A DNA stretch of 27,243 bases, taken from assembly GCA_002372935.1 (NCBI GenBank), contig DFJF01000006.1:1-27243 (forward strand). Direction: 5' to 3'. Of this stretch, positions 1-7,356 are shown in pieces; position 1 is the first letter of the stretch, and every line of letters starts with the position of its first letter. The translations under genes were made by a program, and so were the position numbers. A model generated the notes under the pieces. The model searched no databases. It had not been told where the DNA came from and worked only from the letters and a program-made list of their open reading frames with translations. The stretch is from Clostridiales bacterium UBA3678. GTDB lineage: Bacteria > Bacillota > Clostridia > TANB77 > CAG-508.

Positions 1-295
1 CGAAAAAGATACACTTTTTAAAAAAATATATCATTTTCGCTTGTTTGCTGTGCACAAAAATATTATAATAATTTTGTAAAAAAACACTTGACAAAAATTA
101 GATAGTCAATTTGTCGCTCAGGTCGAGTTTTAAAATTTAAATAAAAAAATTATAAATTTTGAGGTAGGTATATAGAATATGCTCATCTTTTATTATGTCA
201 ATTAAATATTGTATAATATAGATAGATATTTAAAACATAAAAAAGATCCATTAAGTTTACCAGAAGGATTTGAGTGGAGAAAAAAATAATACATC
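1..295. other. Gene-poor stretch upstream of rnpB
   Basis: I see no convincing gene here. An imperfect inverted repeat lies at about 1-39 (CGAAAA...TTTTCG with GATA/TATC inside), and TTGAC at 88-92 faces GTCAA at 105-109. A TATAAT at 212-217 has no good -35. A frame open from 206 to the stop at 287-289 ends in SLPEGFEWRKK. It has a TTG at 209 but no ribosome binding site, so it may be the remnant of a lost gene or chance. Confidence 0.5.
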
Positions 296-324
296 TTGTA
301 AAAAATAAAAATTTGTGGTAAAAT
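296..324 (+). promoter_or_regulatory. Sigma-A promoter of rnpB
   Basis: The -35 TTGTAA (296-301) and -10 TAAAAT (319-324) are separated by exactly 17 bp. They place transcription start at about 331, where the RNase P RNA begins. Confidence 0.75.
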
Positions 325-328
325 AGAA

Positions 329-679
329 AAAGTAAGTTAATTAGTCGCTGGTAAATTTCGAAAGGAATTACGAGAGGAAAGTCCGGGCTCCATAGAGCGA
401 AGATACTAGATAACGTCTAGTGAGGGAAACCTTAAGGAAAGTGCAACAGAAAATAACCGCTATTTGTTTTAGACAAATAGTAAGGATGAAAAGGCGAGGT
501 AAGAGCTCACCGCCAGTATGGTGACATATTGGGTCAGTGTAAACCCTATCTGGAGCAACACCTAAGTAAGACATAGCTTGCTCGGCAGTCTTGAATTGCG
601 TGGCTTGAGGTATATAGCAATATATATCCTAGATAAATGACTAATTTAAATGACAGAACCCGGCTTACAGATTTACTTT
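329..679 (+). ncRNA. rnpB: RNase P RNA
   Basis: This is the catalytic RNA of ribonuclease P, which removes the 5' leader of pre-tRNAs. The conserved 5' core GAGGAAAGTCCGGGCTCC is at 374-391, the ACAGAAA box follows at about 446, the GGCGAGGTAAGAGCTCACC block is near 493-511, and the conserved 3' ACAGAACCCGGCTTACAG is at 653-670. The terminal P1 helix is visible as AAAGTAA (329-335) against TTACTTT (673-679). The length of about 350 nt fits a bacterial RNase P RNA. I think it is the ancestral type A usual in Clostridia rather than the Bacillus type B, but I did not fold it fully. It has its own promoter and terminator, so it is a monocistronic RNA gene. The conserved blocks make the identification very secure; the exact ends may shift by a few bases. 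Confidence 0.96.
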
Positions 680-718
680 AAATAGAACTATTTTTGTAAA
701 AAAGATAGTTCTATTTTT
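680..718. terminator. Bidirectional terminator, rnpB / small hypothetical
   Basis: The stem AATAGAACTAT (681-691) pairs with ATAGTTCTATT (705-715) and is followed by a T run at 714-718. In the other direction the A-rich bases before the stem supply a weaker U tract. It lies between convergent genes and overlaps the stop codon of the minus-strand gene. Confidence 0.8.
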
Positions 719-995
719 AATATGGAAATCTCTCAAAAAGATATTTTATAATTTCATTGCCATTAGAGTCGGAAACATTTATATAAATATATTTATCTAA
801 ACAAATCCACATTTTTATGTTATACATATTAATATTATCAATGAAAACACCTATTAAATCAGAAATTTCAATGGGATTAGTATATTCTTTTTGCCATGTT
901 AAATCTTCTGAAATATCTAAATTTGTATTATAGAACTTGCTTAAAAATTTATTAATTTCATTTTTTTTTGTACTTCTTAATTTTAATATGACCAA
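717..995 (-). CDS. Small conserved-looking hypothetical protein (92 aa)
   Basis: I cannot assign a function. The 92-residue product is soluble, with no signal peptide or membrane segment. It begins with a basic patch (KLRSTKKNE), then acidic and aromatic blocks (DLTWQKEYTNPIE, DLIGVFIDN), and ends in YLFERFPY. The start is a TTG at 993-995 with AAGGAG (1005-1010, minus strand) nine bases upstream, and no ATG fits better. It converges on rnpB. A 16-bp palindrome (1022-1037) lies just upstream and could be an operator. I believe similar short proteins with the DNPIE/IGVFIDN pattern occur in other Clostridia, but that is recollection and not tested. That it is a real gene is supported by the ribosome binding site and the protein-like composition. 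Confidence 0.7.
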   Translation of the reverse strand: MVILKLRSTKKNEINKFLSKFYNTNLDISEDLTWQKEYTNPIEISDLIGVFIDNINMYNIKMWICLDKYIYINVSDSNGNEIIKYLFERFPY

Positions 996-1021
996 AATAT
1001 TAAACTCCTTTTATATATTTC

Positions 1022-1037
1022 TTGTATTAAAATACAA
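1022..1037. promoter_or_regulatory. 16-bp palindrome, possible operator
   Basis: TTGTATT-AA-AATACAA is a perfect inverted repeat 27 bp upstream of the TTG start of the minus-strand gene. Symmetry and position suggest a binding site for a dimeric regulator, but AT-rich DNA makes chance palindromes common. Confidence 0.3.
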
Positions 1038-1108
1038 AATTCTACATAATTTATTATAAGTAAAATAATTCAAAATATTCTTTAAATTATTTTTATTGAA
1101 AATCTGGG

Positions 1109-1196
1109 TATAATAATAATAAATATTTTAGGGAAACTTTTCCCTGTTGCAGGACTTAGATAAACTTAAAAGTTGTAAAAAGCAACATGTAAAGGA
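1109..1196 (+). promoter_or_regulatory. Promoter and structured leader of the glycosyltransferase cluster
   Basis: A TATAAT (1109-1114) with no clear -35 would start RNA near 1121. The leader then holds a tight hairpin, AGGGAA (1130-1135) with TTCCCT (1140-1145), immediately followed by TGTTGC (1145-1150) pairing with GCAACA (1182-1187), which ends four bases before the AAAGGA ribosome binding site. I do not recognise a known riboswitch class. The helices are visible in the sequence; a regulatory role is inference. Confidence 0.4.
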
Positions 1197-1202
1197 ATGA
1201 AA

Positions 1203-2168
1203 ATGATAAGCATAATAATTCCATTTAATAATGAAAAATATTTAGAAAGATGTTTAGATAATTTAAAAAATATAAAATATAGAGAATTTGAGATTGTTAT
1301 GATAAATGATTTTTGCAATGCAGATATTAAAGAACTTATAATAAAATATTCAAATGAATTGAACATTAGATATTATGAAACTTTGAAAAATACAATAGGA
1401 GTTGGAAATGCAAGAAATCTTGGAATAGAAAAGGCAAGTGGAAATTATATTATGTTTATAGATAGTGATGATTCTGTAGATATAAATTTATTAAATTTCT
1501 TACAGCCATATATTAATAATGATATTGAAATGATAAAATACAATATGAACTTTATAAATGATAAAAATCAGAATATGCAAGATAATAAAGGTAATATGGA
1601 TATTGAAGAAAAAAACGCATTGAAAAAAATAACTACAGGTAAGGAATGGTTTAATAAAGAATATTTTAAAGATAAGTTTTTGGATTCTCCGTGTTTATAT
1701 TTAATAAAAAAAGATTTTATAGATAGAATAAATTTAAGGTTTGAAACAAATGTATTTCACGAAGATTTTGGGCTAATTCCACAACTTATAATTAATGCAA
1801 ATACTTTTGTAGATACTGAATATAGTGGATATAATTATTTTCAAACAGATAATAGCATAATTAGAAATAATAATTATTCAAAGAAATTGAAAAAAGTTGA
1901 TGATAAGCTCTTTTTATATGAACAGTTATTGAAAAATTTAGGAAAATATGATTTAGATGTTATAACTTATGAAAATATTTTAATTTATTATATAAATAGC
2001 ATTATTGCTTCAATTGGCAATTTGGATTATGAAGACAGGATTTTTTATGAAAATATATTTGAAAAGAAAAGACTGTTAAAAAATTTCAAATGTAAAAATT
2101 TAAAACAATATATAAAAAAGCTGATATTAAAATATAATATGGAATTTTATTATAAAATTAAAAATTAA
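1203..2168 (+). CDS. GT2 family glycosyltransferase
   Basis: This is a GT-A fold, inverting family 2 glycosyltransferase, expected to transfer a sugar from a nucleotide-sugar at the cytoplasmic membrane face. The N-terminus ISIIIPFNNEKYLERCL is the usual start of the fold, followed by VMINDF, GVGNARNLGIEKASGNYI and the metal-binding FIDSDD, in the order expected for the family. The loop that normally reads NDGSTDN is NDFCNAD here, so the Gly-Ser part is lost while the Asp is kept. I prefer the ATG at 1203: AAAGGA (1191-1196) is six bases upstream of it, but abuts the earlier in-frame ATG at 1197. The product is then 321 aa. The C-terminal third is Lys/Ile-rich with no membrane segment. It is first in a cluster with two more glycosyltransferases, so surface polysaccharide or glycoprotein assembly is likely. 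The sugar specificity is unknown. Confidence 0.9.
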   Translation: MISIIIPFNNEKYLERCLDNLKNIKYREFEIVMINDFCNADIKELIIKYSNELNIRYYETLKNTIGVGNARNLGIEKASGNYIMFIDSDDSVDINLLNFLQPYINNDIEMIKYNMNFINDKNQNMQDNKGNMDIEEKNALKKITTGKEWFNKEYFKDKFLDSPCLYLIKKDFIDRINLRFETNVFHEDFGLIPQLIINANTFVDTEYSGYNYFQTDNSIIRNNNYSKKLKKVDDKLFLYEQLLKNLGKYDLDVITYENILIYYINSIIASIGNLDYEDRIFYENIFEKKRLLKNFKCKNLKQYIKKLILKYNMEFYYKIKN

Positions 2169-2182
2169 AAGGAGAGATTATA

Positions 2183-4207
2183 TTGTATGAAAATAGAAAT
2201 CCTAAAATAAGTGTAATTATACCTGTTTATAATGTTGAAGGATTTATAGATAGATGCATAAAATCAGTTGTAAATCAAACTTTGCAAGATATTGAAATAA
2301 TCATTGTTAATGATGGATCACAAGATAATAGTGAGTTAGTTATTAAAAAATATTTAAATTCAGAAAAAATAAAATATTTCAAAAAAGAAAACGGAGGGCT
2401 TTCTAGTGCAAGAAATTTTGGAATAAATCGTGCAAATGGAGAATATATTGCTTTTTTAGATTCTGATGATTATATAGATTCTAATATGTATGAAGAAATG
2501 TATAGATTAGCAAAAAAAGAAAATGCAGATATGGTTGAATGTGATTTTGTAAAGGAATGGGAAGAAAGCAAAATTGAAATTCATAAAAATAATAAAAGGA
2601 ACAAGAACAAAAAAAAATATGAAAAAAAGAGAAAATACAAAAAAATCTATGATAAAAGAAGAAAATATAAGAATAAGAGGGATATGATGATAAAGCCAAG
2701 AGTTGTGGCTTGGAATAGAATTATTAAAACAGAAATTATCAAAAACAATGATATTAAATTTCCAAATGGATTGATATATGAGGACTTAGAGTTTTATTTT
2801 AAAATACTTCCATATATAGAAAATATATCATATATAAATAAATATTTTGTACATTATACACAAAGAGAAAATTCAATTTCTAATACTCAATCTGTAAAAA
2901 ATGAAGATATTTTTCAGATTTTGAAAAATATCATAGAATTTTATAAAACAATGGGTCTATATAAAAAATACGAAAAAGAATTGAAACTAATGAGTAAAAG
3001 AATTCTACTTGGAAGTTCAATGAAAAGAATTTTAAAAATAAGTGATTATAAAACAAAATTTAATTTGATTTTAAAAACAATGAATTTTTTATTTGGAAGC
3101 AAAAAAGAAAATATTTGTAAAAAAAAGATTTGCTTTGGAATTACAAAATTGGGAATAGGTGGTGCAGAGAGAGTTCTAGTAGATATTGTAAATGAATTAG
3201 TAAATGATAGTAATTATGAAATTACGATTTTCACAATTTATAGTGGTGGAGAATTAGAAAAAGAAGTTGATATTAGAGTAAAATTAATTAGTTTAACTAA
3301 TAAAGAAATTGATAAGAATTTGATTCCTATATATTCCGCATATATATTGACTTTTGGGAGATCTATATATAATAAATTTTTGAAAAACAAATATAATGTA
3401 AACATTGCATTTTTAGAAGGCCCAATAACTAGAATTTTTAGTTATGGCTCTAAAAAAATAAGAAAAATTGCATGGGTACATAATGATATTCAGAAAGTTT
3501 TTGGAAAATCATTTAAAGCAAAATTAAAAAATATAATTGATAAAAAGCTATACAAGAAATATGACAAAATTGTATTTGTAAGTAAACAAAATAAAGAATC
3601 ATTTGAAAATTTATATGGAGATATTTCAAATAGAATAATAATAAAAAATTACATTAATAAAGAAAGAGTAAGTAAATATTCAAATGAAACTATTGACATT
3701 AAAAGTAAAATTGATCTTTTATCAGTTTGCAGATTAACAAATCAAAAAGGAATTGACAGATTTATAAGAGTTCACAAAAAGCTGATAAATAATGGATTTA
3801 ATCATAATGTATATGTTATTGGAGATGGACCTGAAAAAGATAAATTAAATAAATTAATTTTAAAATTAGGTGTTGAAAACACATTTATATTGCTAGGACA
3901 AAGGAAAAATCCATATCCATATATAAAACATGCAAAATATGTTGCACTTTTATCATATTATGAGGGATATGGAATGATAATAGAAGAAACAAAAATTTTG
4001 AATAAACCAATTATAATTACAAAAACTGCTGCAACAGAAGCGGTACAAGATTATCCTAGAAGCTTAGTAATAGAAAATGATGAAGAAGATATTTATAAAA
4101 AATTAAAAATGGTATTGAGTGGGAAATACAATTTTTGGCAAAATTATTATTCTGAAATTGTTTATGACAATCAGTTTATTATAAATGAAATAAAGGAATT
4201 ATTTTGA
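2183..4207 (+). CDS. Two-domain GT2-GT4 glycosyltransferase fusion
   Basis: This is a fusion of two unrelated glycosyltransferase folds. Residues 1 to about 300 are a GT2 domain: ISVIIPVYNVEGFIDRCI, IIIVNDGSQDNS, GGLSSARNFG, AFLDSDD as the metal motif, and DLEFYFK further on. Residues from about 311 to 674 are a GT-B fold GT4 domain: the glycine-rich KLGIGGAERVLVDI, SVCRLTNQKGIDRF, VIGDGPEKDKL, and the EX7E motif in SYYEGYGMIIEE. One protein could add two sugars in succession. The start is TTG at 2183, with AAAGGAGAG just upstream at good spacing; the nearby ATG at 2187 is out of frame. The gene begins 14 bases after the previous stop, so the two are cotranscribed. Unusual is a Lys/Arg/Tyr-rich insert at residues about 132-170 within the GT2 domain, encoded by a degenerate 30-bp tandem duplication. 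Confidence 0.92.
   Translation: MYENRNPKISVIIPVYNVEGFIDRCIKSVVNQTLQDIEIIIVNDGSQDNSELVIKKYLNSEKIKYFKKENGGLSSARNFGINRANGEYIAFLDSDDYIDSNMYEEMYRLAKKENADMVECDFVKEWEESKIEIHKNNKRNKNKKKYEKKRKYKKIYDKRRKYKNKRDMMIKPRVVAWNRIIKTEIIKNNDIKFPNGLIYEDLEFYFKILPYIENISYINKYFVHYTQRENSISNTQSVKNEDIFQILKNIIEFYKTMGLYKKYEKELKLMSKRILLGSSMKRILKISDYKTKFNLILKTMNFLFGSKKENICKKKICFGITKLGIGGAERVLVDIVNELVNDSNYEITIFTIYSGGELEKEVDIRVKLISLTNKEIDKNLIPIYSAYILTFGRSIYNKFLKNKYNVNIAFLEGPITRIFSYGSKKIRKIAWVHNDIQKVFGKSFKAKLKNIIDKKLYKKYDKIVFVSKQNKESFENLYGDISNRIIIKNYINKERVSKYSNETIDIKSKIDLLSVCRLTNQKGIDRFIRVHKKLINNGFNHNVYVIGDGPEKDKLNKLILKLGVENTFILLGQRKNPYPYIKHAKYVALLSYYEGYGMIIEETKILNKPIIITKTAATEAVQDYPRSLVIENDEEDIYKKLKMVLSGKYNFWQNYYSEIVYDNQFIINEIKELF
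2618..2677 (+). repeat. Degenerate 30-bp tandem duplication in the GT2-GT4 gene
   Basis: Two adjacent 30-bp units (2618-2647, 2648-2677) match at 22 of 30 bases and encode YEKKRKYKKI and YDKRRKYKNK. They keep the frame and form the core of a very basic insert between the DxD motif and the acceptor half of the GT2 domain. Confidence 0.7.
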
Positions 4208-4242
4208 GAATTTTAAATAACAATAATATATTTAAAATTCTC
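4206..4242. repeat. Perfect 14-bp inverted repeat between glycosyltransferase genes
   Basis: GAGAATTTTAAATA (4206-4219) pairs perfectly with TATTTAAAATTCTC (4229-4242) across a nine-base loop. It starts within the stop codon of the preceding gene. No T run follows, so it is not a standard intrinsic terminator. It may stabilise the upstream mRNA or reduce readthrough into the third gene. Confidence 0.65.
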
Positions 4243-4277
4243 TAGAAAATTAGAATATTTATTTGAAAGAAGGGTTT

Positions 4278-5120
4278 ATGAAAATATCTATTTTAACTGC
4301 AACATATAATAGGGAAGATTGTTTAAAAAATTTGTATAAAAGTATAATTGAAAATATTGCATCAAGTAATTTAGATATAGAGTGGATTGTAATAGATGAT
4401 GGATCTACAGATAATACAAAAAATGAAATAGAAAGTTATATTAAAGATAATAAAATAGTAATAAAATACATTTATCAAAATCATTTAGGAAAAATGTCAG
4501 CGATAAATAATGGAACAAATTTAATAACTGGAGATCTAGTTGTAGACTGTGATTCAGATGATTATTTTTCTAGCAATGCTTTTGAAATTATAAAGAAAAA
4601 TGCTAATTTGTTATTAAATAATGAAAATTTTTATGCAATGTGTTTTTTAAAATCAGATACGAATGGAAATATAAGTGGTAATAAATTTAGGAAAGATGGT
4701 TTAGTGTCGACTATGTTTGATTTATATTTTAAAGATGACATTAAAGGAGAAAAAATTTTGGTATTTAATACTAAAATAAGAAAAATGTTTAAACATGAGA
4801 TTGAAAAAAAAGAAAATTTTATTACAGAAGCTAGAATGTATTATAAAATGGATAAAATTTACAAAATTTTATGCATTAATGAAATTTTAGAAATAGGGGA
4901 TTACAGAAAAGATGGATATACTAAAAATATAAAAAAAGTATTTTATGAAAATCCAGTAGGATATTATATGTATTTCAAAGAGATTATTAATGAACATAAA
5001 TTAACTGGTGTTTCAATAAAAAAAAAATTATACATTTTTAAGAATTTTATATTTTTTTTAACATTGAATTTTATAAAAAAATTGGGTTTTGAAAAAAATA
5101 CAACAAAAAAAAGCACATAA
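4278..5120 (+). CDS. GT2 family glycosyltransferase
   Basis: This is a second single-domain family 2 glycosyltransferase (280 aa). Seen in order: MKISILTATYNREDCLKNLY, WIVIDDGSTDNT, a GKMSAINNG segment where other GT2 proteins have the ARN motif, and the metal-binding DCDSDDYF. Its C-terminal part is rich in Lys, Phe and Ile and ends with a hydrophobic stretch (about 255-267) that may lie on the membrane; no clear multi-spanning region is present. I chose the ATG at 4278, which has an AAGAAGGG site a few bases upstream; an in-frame TTG at 4263 has none. It follows the GT2-GT4 gene after a 70-base gap holding a strong hairpin, so expression may be partly uncoupled. It converges with rpsT and its stop lies inside the shared terminator. 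It probably works with the two upstream enzymes on one surface glycan; the substrate is unknown. Confidence 0.9.
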   Translation: MKISILTATYNREDCLKNLYKSIIENIASSNLDIEWIVIDDGSTDNTKNEIESYIKDNKIVIKYIYQNHLGKMSAINNGTNLITGDLVVDCDSDDYFSSNAFEIIKKNANLLLNNENFYAMCFLKSDTNGNISGNKFRKDGLVSTMFDLYFKDDIKGEKILVFNTKIRKMFKHEIEKKENFITEARMYYKMDKIYKILCINEILEIGDYRKDGYTKNIKKVFYENPVGYYMYFKEIINEHKLTGVSIKKKLYIFKNFIFFLTLNFIKKLGFEKNTTKKST

Positions 5121-5132
5121 AAATATGTGCTT
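5104..5132. terminator. Convergent terminator, glycosyltransferase cluster / rpsT
   Basis: AAGCACATA (5111-5119) pairs perfectly with TATGTGCTT (5124-5132) around an AAAA loop. On the minus strand the stem is followed by a run of eight T, so it is a strong terminator for rpsT. For the plus strand the T run is weaker. It overlaps the stop codon of the glycosyltransferase. Confidence 0.8.
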
Positions 5133-5185
5133 GTGCTTTTAAAAAACTATGCATAATTTTTTAAATATTTAAAATTTGATTTAAA

Positions 5186-5455
5186 CTAAGCTATAGTTGC
5201 TGCATTTAATTTTTTTGCTAAACTTGATTTCTTTCTAGCTGCAGTATTTTTAACTATAACACCTTTTGAACAAGCTTGATCTATCTTTTTTGTAGCTTCT
5301 GAAAATAAAGATTTAGCTTCTTCTATGTTTCCAGCTTCTAATGAAGATTCAAATTTTTTAATTGCTGATTTGTAAGCTGATTTTATCATACTATTTTGTA
5401 ATGTTTTCTTTTCAATTATTTTAACTCTTTTTTTAGCTGATTTTATATTTGGCAT
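5186..5455 (-). CDS. rpsT: 30S ribosomal protein bS20
   Basis: This is the small-subunit protein bS20, which binds the 5' domain of 16S rRNA. The 89-residue product begins MPNIKSAKKRVKI and continues with the helical, Lys/Ala-rich pattern of the family (NTAARKKSSLAKKL near the C-terminus), and its length matches the usual 85-90 aa. The reading frame is open for 24 codons further upstream, but the ATG at 5453-5455 carries AAAGGAGGT at ideal spacing and the conserved MPNIKSA start, so the upstream part is untranslated leader. A consensus promoter lies at 5499-5527, just past the yvcK stop, and a strong terminator follows. The gene can therefore be expressed independently of yvcK. Confidence 0.96.
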   Translation of the reverse strand: MPNIKSAKKRVKIIEKKTLQNSMIKSAYKSAIKKFESSLEAGNIEEAKSLFSEATKKIDQACSKGVIVKNTAARKKSSLAKKLNAATIA

Positions 5456-5498
5456 TTTAGCACCTCCTTTTGATTGTTCATAAATTACGACATAAGAT

Positions 5499-5527
5499 AT
5501 TTTATCACAGTTTTCAGTATTTTGCAA
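5499..5527 (-). promoter_or_regulatory. Sigma-A promoter of rpsT
   Basis: On the minus strand, -35 TTGCAA (5522-5527) and -10 TAAAAT (5499-5504) are 17 bp apart. The leader of about 35 nt ends in AAAGGAGGT before the rpsT ATG. Confidence 0.75.
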
Positions 5528-5529
5528 GA

Positions 5530-6480
5530 CTATCTCATCAAATAATTGAAAATAATTCCACTTAATTTTAAACTATCATGTTTAATTGTTCCATCTACAG
5601 TTGTAAGAAGATCAGATTCTATTACTTCATATGAGCCTTTTTTTATATTTTCATAATCAATTTTAACTTGGTCTTTTTGTTCTTCTGTTGAATATTTTTC
5701 AAGCAAATCTTTTGGAAGAATATTATCACTTACAATTACAACATCAATTGTATTTTTACCTATGTAACTTTCTAAAACATTTATATGATCACTAACTCCG
5801 AAATTGTCAGTTTCCCCAGGTTGTGTCATAACATTACATATATACATTAATTTTGCCTTTGATTCATTTATGGCTTTTACAATTTCTGGACATATAAGAT
5901 GAGGTAGAATACTTGTTACAAGGCTCCCCATACTTAAAATAATTAAATCTGCATCTTTAATGGCTTGAAGTGCTTCTGGCACAACATGAGGATTTTCTTT
6001 ATAAAATATTCTTTTATAATGAGTATGAGCGGCTGTAATTTCAGCCTCGCCTTCAACAACTTTTCCATCATCTGTTTCACCCATAAGTGTTAAATAGTCT
6101 TCAGAAAGGGGAAGTACAGTATGTTCAACTCTAAGTAATGTACTCATATATTCAATACTTTTTTTCAAGCTTCCAGTTTCTTGGTATAGTGAAGTTAAAA
6201 TCAAATTTCCCATTGAATGACCATTTAAATCACTATATGTTGACATTCTATATTCCATAATTCCATTTACATCATCTGGTAAAGTTGACATATTACTTAA
6301 AACATGCCTAATATCACCGACTGCAGGAGTATAAAATTCTTTTCTTAGTCTACCAGTGCTACGACCATTATCAGAAACTGTAATTATTGCTGTAATATCT
6401 ACTGGAAAATATTTTAAGCCTTTTAAAACTGTAGAAGCACCAGTACCTCCACCTAAAACTACTATTTTTTTTCTTTTCAT
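5530..6480 (-). CDS. yvcK: YvcK/CofD-like gluconeogenesis factor
   Basis: This is a member of the YvcK (MgfK) family. In Bacillus the protein binds UDP-sugars and is needed for growth on gluconeogenic carbon sources and for normal peptidoglycan synthesis. The product (316 aa) shows the N-terminal KKIVVLGGGTGASTVLKGLK Rossmann loop, then VSDNGRSTGRLR, PAVGDIRHVL, GHSMGNLIL, and MTQPGETDNF, the family blocks in order. The start is the ATG at 6480, with AGAAGGA nine bases upstream; an earlier in-frame TTG touches the ribosome binding site and is unlikely. In most Firmicutes yvcK sits between rapZ and whiA. Neither is next to it here, where it lies between a HAD hydrolase and rpsT, so the usual cluster is broken. 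The family assignment is secure. Confidence 0.95.
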   Translation of the reverse strand: MKRKKIVVLGGGTGASTVLKGLKYFPVDITAIITVSDNGRSTGRLRKEFYTPAVGDIRHVLSNMSTLPDDVNGIMEYRMSTYSDLNGHSMGNLILTSLYQETGSLKKSIEYMSTLLRVEHTVLPLSEDYLTLMGETDDGKVVEGEAEITAAHTHYKRIFYKENPHVVPEALQAIKDADLIILSMGSLVTSILPHLICPEIVKAINESKAKLMYICNVMTQPGETDNFGVSDHINVLESYIGKNTIDVVIVSDNILPKDLLEKYSTEEQKDQVKIDYENIKKGSYEVIESDLLTTVDGTIKHDSLKLSGIIFNYLMR

Positions 6481-6588
6481 ACAAATCAATCCTTCTTTCT
6501 TAAAACTAAATATATAAATATATAAAATTAATTGCCATTATAGTTAATTTTATAAGTTAATAGAATAAATATTTCCATATATCTATAA

Positions 6589-7206
6589 CTAATTTATTGG
6601 TATATCTTTAAGATTATCATATTCCGCGATTTTAATATTTAATTCAATTTTTGAATACTTATTGCTTAACCTTTTTAATCTTATGACTTCTTTAGGGTTT
6701 TTAGAATATAGACCTAATAAGTCTTTTGGATTATCATCAACAAAAATTCCATTTGAATAATTAATATCAAGTTCATATTTTGGTTTTGATGTGATGAATA
6801 GGGCATCAAAATAAGGTGTTAATCCAGATCCCAATATTTTTTCTGTTTGATAATTTAAATTGTCATTTGAGTATGACAACAAAAATACTTTATTGTTATT
6901 TTTTCGCAAGTTGCTCAAAAATGAAATGGAATCATCATAAACAAAATTTTTTCCATTTAAAATTTCATTATCTATTGATTTAACTATTTTAGATTTATCA
7001 AGTTCATATTTTTGTGCAAAATAAGATACTAATTTATAAATATTATAAATATGTTCTCTATTAAACATTAAGTTACATTCATTTTTCAATTCAGTGGCAT
7101 CTAATTTTTTTTGTGCACAAGCTGATTCGACTAATGTAGATAACATTTTCTTAGTTAAGAGTGGTGTATTATATAATGTATTATCAAAATCTATATAATA
7201 ATCCAT
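6589..7206 (-). CDS. HAD superfamily hydrolase
   Basis: This is a haloacid-dehalogenase-type phosphatase of 205 aa. Motif I is DFDNTLYN (Asp6 nucleophile, Asp8 acid/base), motif II is the Ser in VFLLSYSND, the motif III Lys is probably in TSKPKYEL, and motif IV is IFVDDNPKD. Residues between motifs I and II form an alpha-helical cap, as in subclass C1. DFDNTLYNT is seen in small pyrimidine or sugar phosphatases, but the substrate cannot be told. The ATG at 7204-7206 has GGAGG upstream and a promoter at 7243-7271. The gene is transcribed toward yvcK 108 bases away; I saw no clear terminator between, so readthrough is possible. It is divergent from the GH25 gene. Confidence 0.88.
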   Translation of the reverse strand: MDYYIDFDNTLYNTPLLTKKMLSTLVESACAQKKLDATELKNECNLMFNREHIYNIYKLVSYFAQKYELDKSKIVKSIDNEILNGKNFVYDDSISFLSNLRKNNNKVFLLSYSNDNLNYQTEKILGSGLTPYFDALFITSKPKYELDINYSNGIFVDDNPKDLLGLYSKNPKEVIRLKRLSNKYSKIELNIKIAEYDNLKDIPIN

Positions 7207-7242
7207 AGTAAACCTCCAAAAACATTATATTTGCTATGTTAT

Positions 7243-7271
7243 AAATTAGCACAAAAAATATAAAAAGTCAA
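7243..7271 (-). promoter_or_regulatory. Probable sigma-A promoter of the HAD gene
   Basis: On the minus strand, -35 TTGACT (7266-7271) and -10 TAATTT (7243-7248) are 17 bp apart, about 37 bases before the ATG. The -10 is imperfect. Confidence 0.5.
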
Positions 7272-7295
7272 TTATAAAATTGGAAAATAATTACT

Positions 7296-7325
7296 TTGAC
7301 CAAGCTAAAATAGTGATGTTATAAT
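7296..7325 (+). promoter_or_regulatory. Extended -10 promoter of the ricin-GH25 gene
   Basis: The -35 TTGACC (7296-7301) and consensus -10 TATAAT (7320-7325) are 18 bp apart, with a TG one base before the -10. It looks strong and gives a leader of about 25 nt with AAAGGAG. Confidence 0.8.
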
Positions 7326-7356
7326 ATATTAAGAGAATTTTGAAAGGAGTGCACAA

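Noticed and set aside
206..289. Open frame ending in SLPEGFEWRKK before rnpB
   Set aside because: It has no ribosome binding site or recognisable family. It is kept only as a possible remnant.
368..574. A 68-codon open frame on the minus strand
   Set aside because: It lies wholly within the RNase P RNA, whose conserved core explains the sequence.
5456..5527. N-terminal extension of rpsT by 24 codons
   Set aside because: The region holds the rpsT promoter and leader, and bS20 starts at MPNIKSA.
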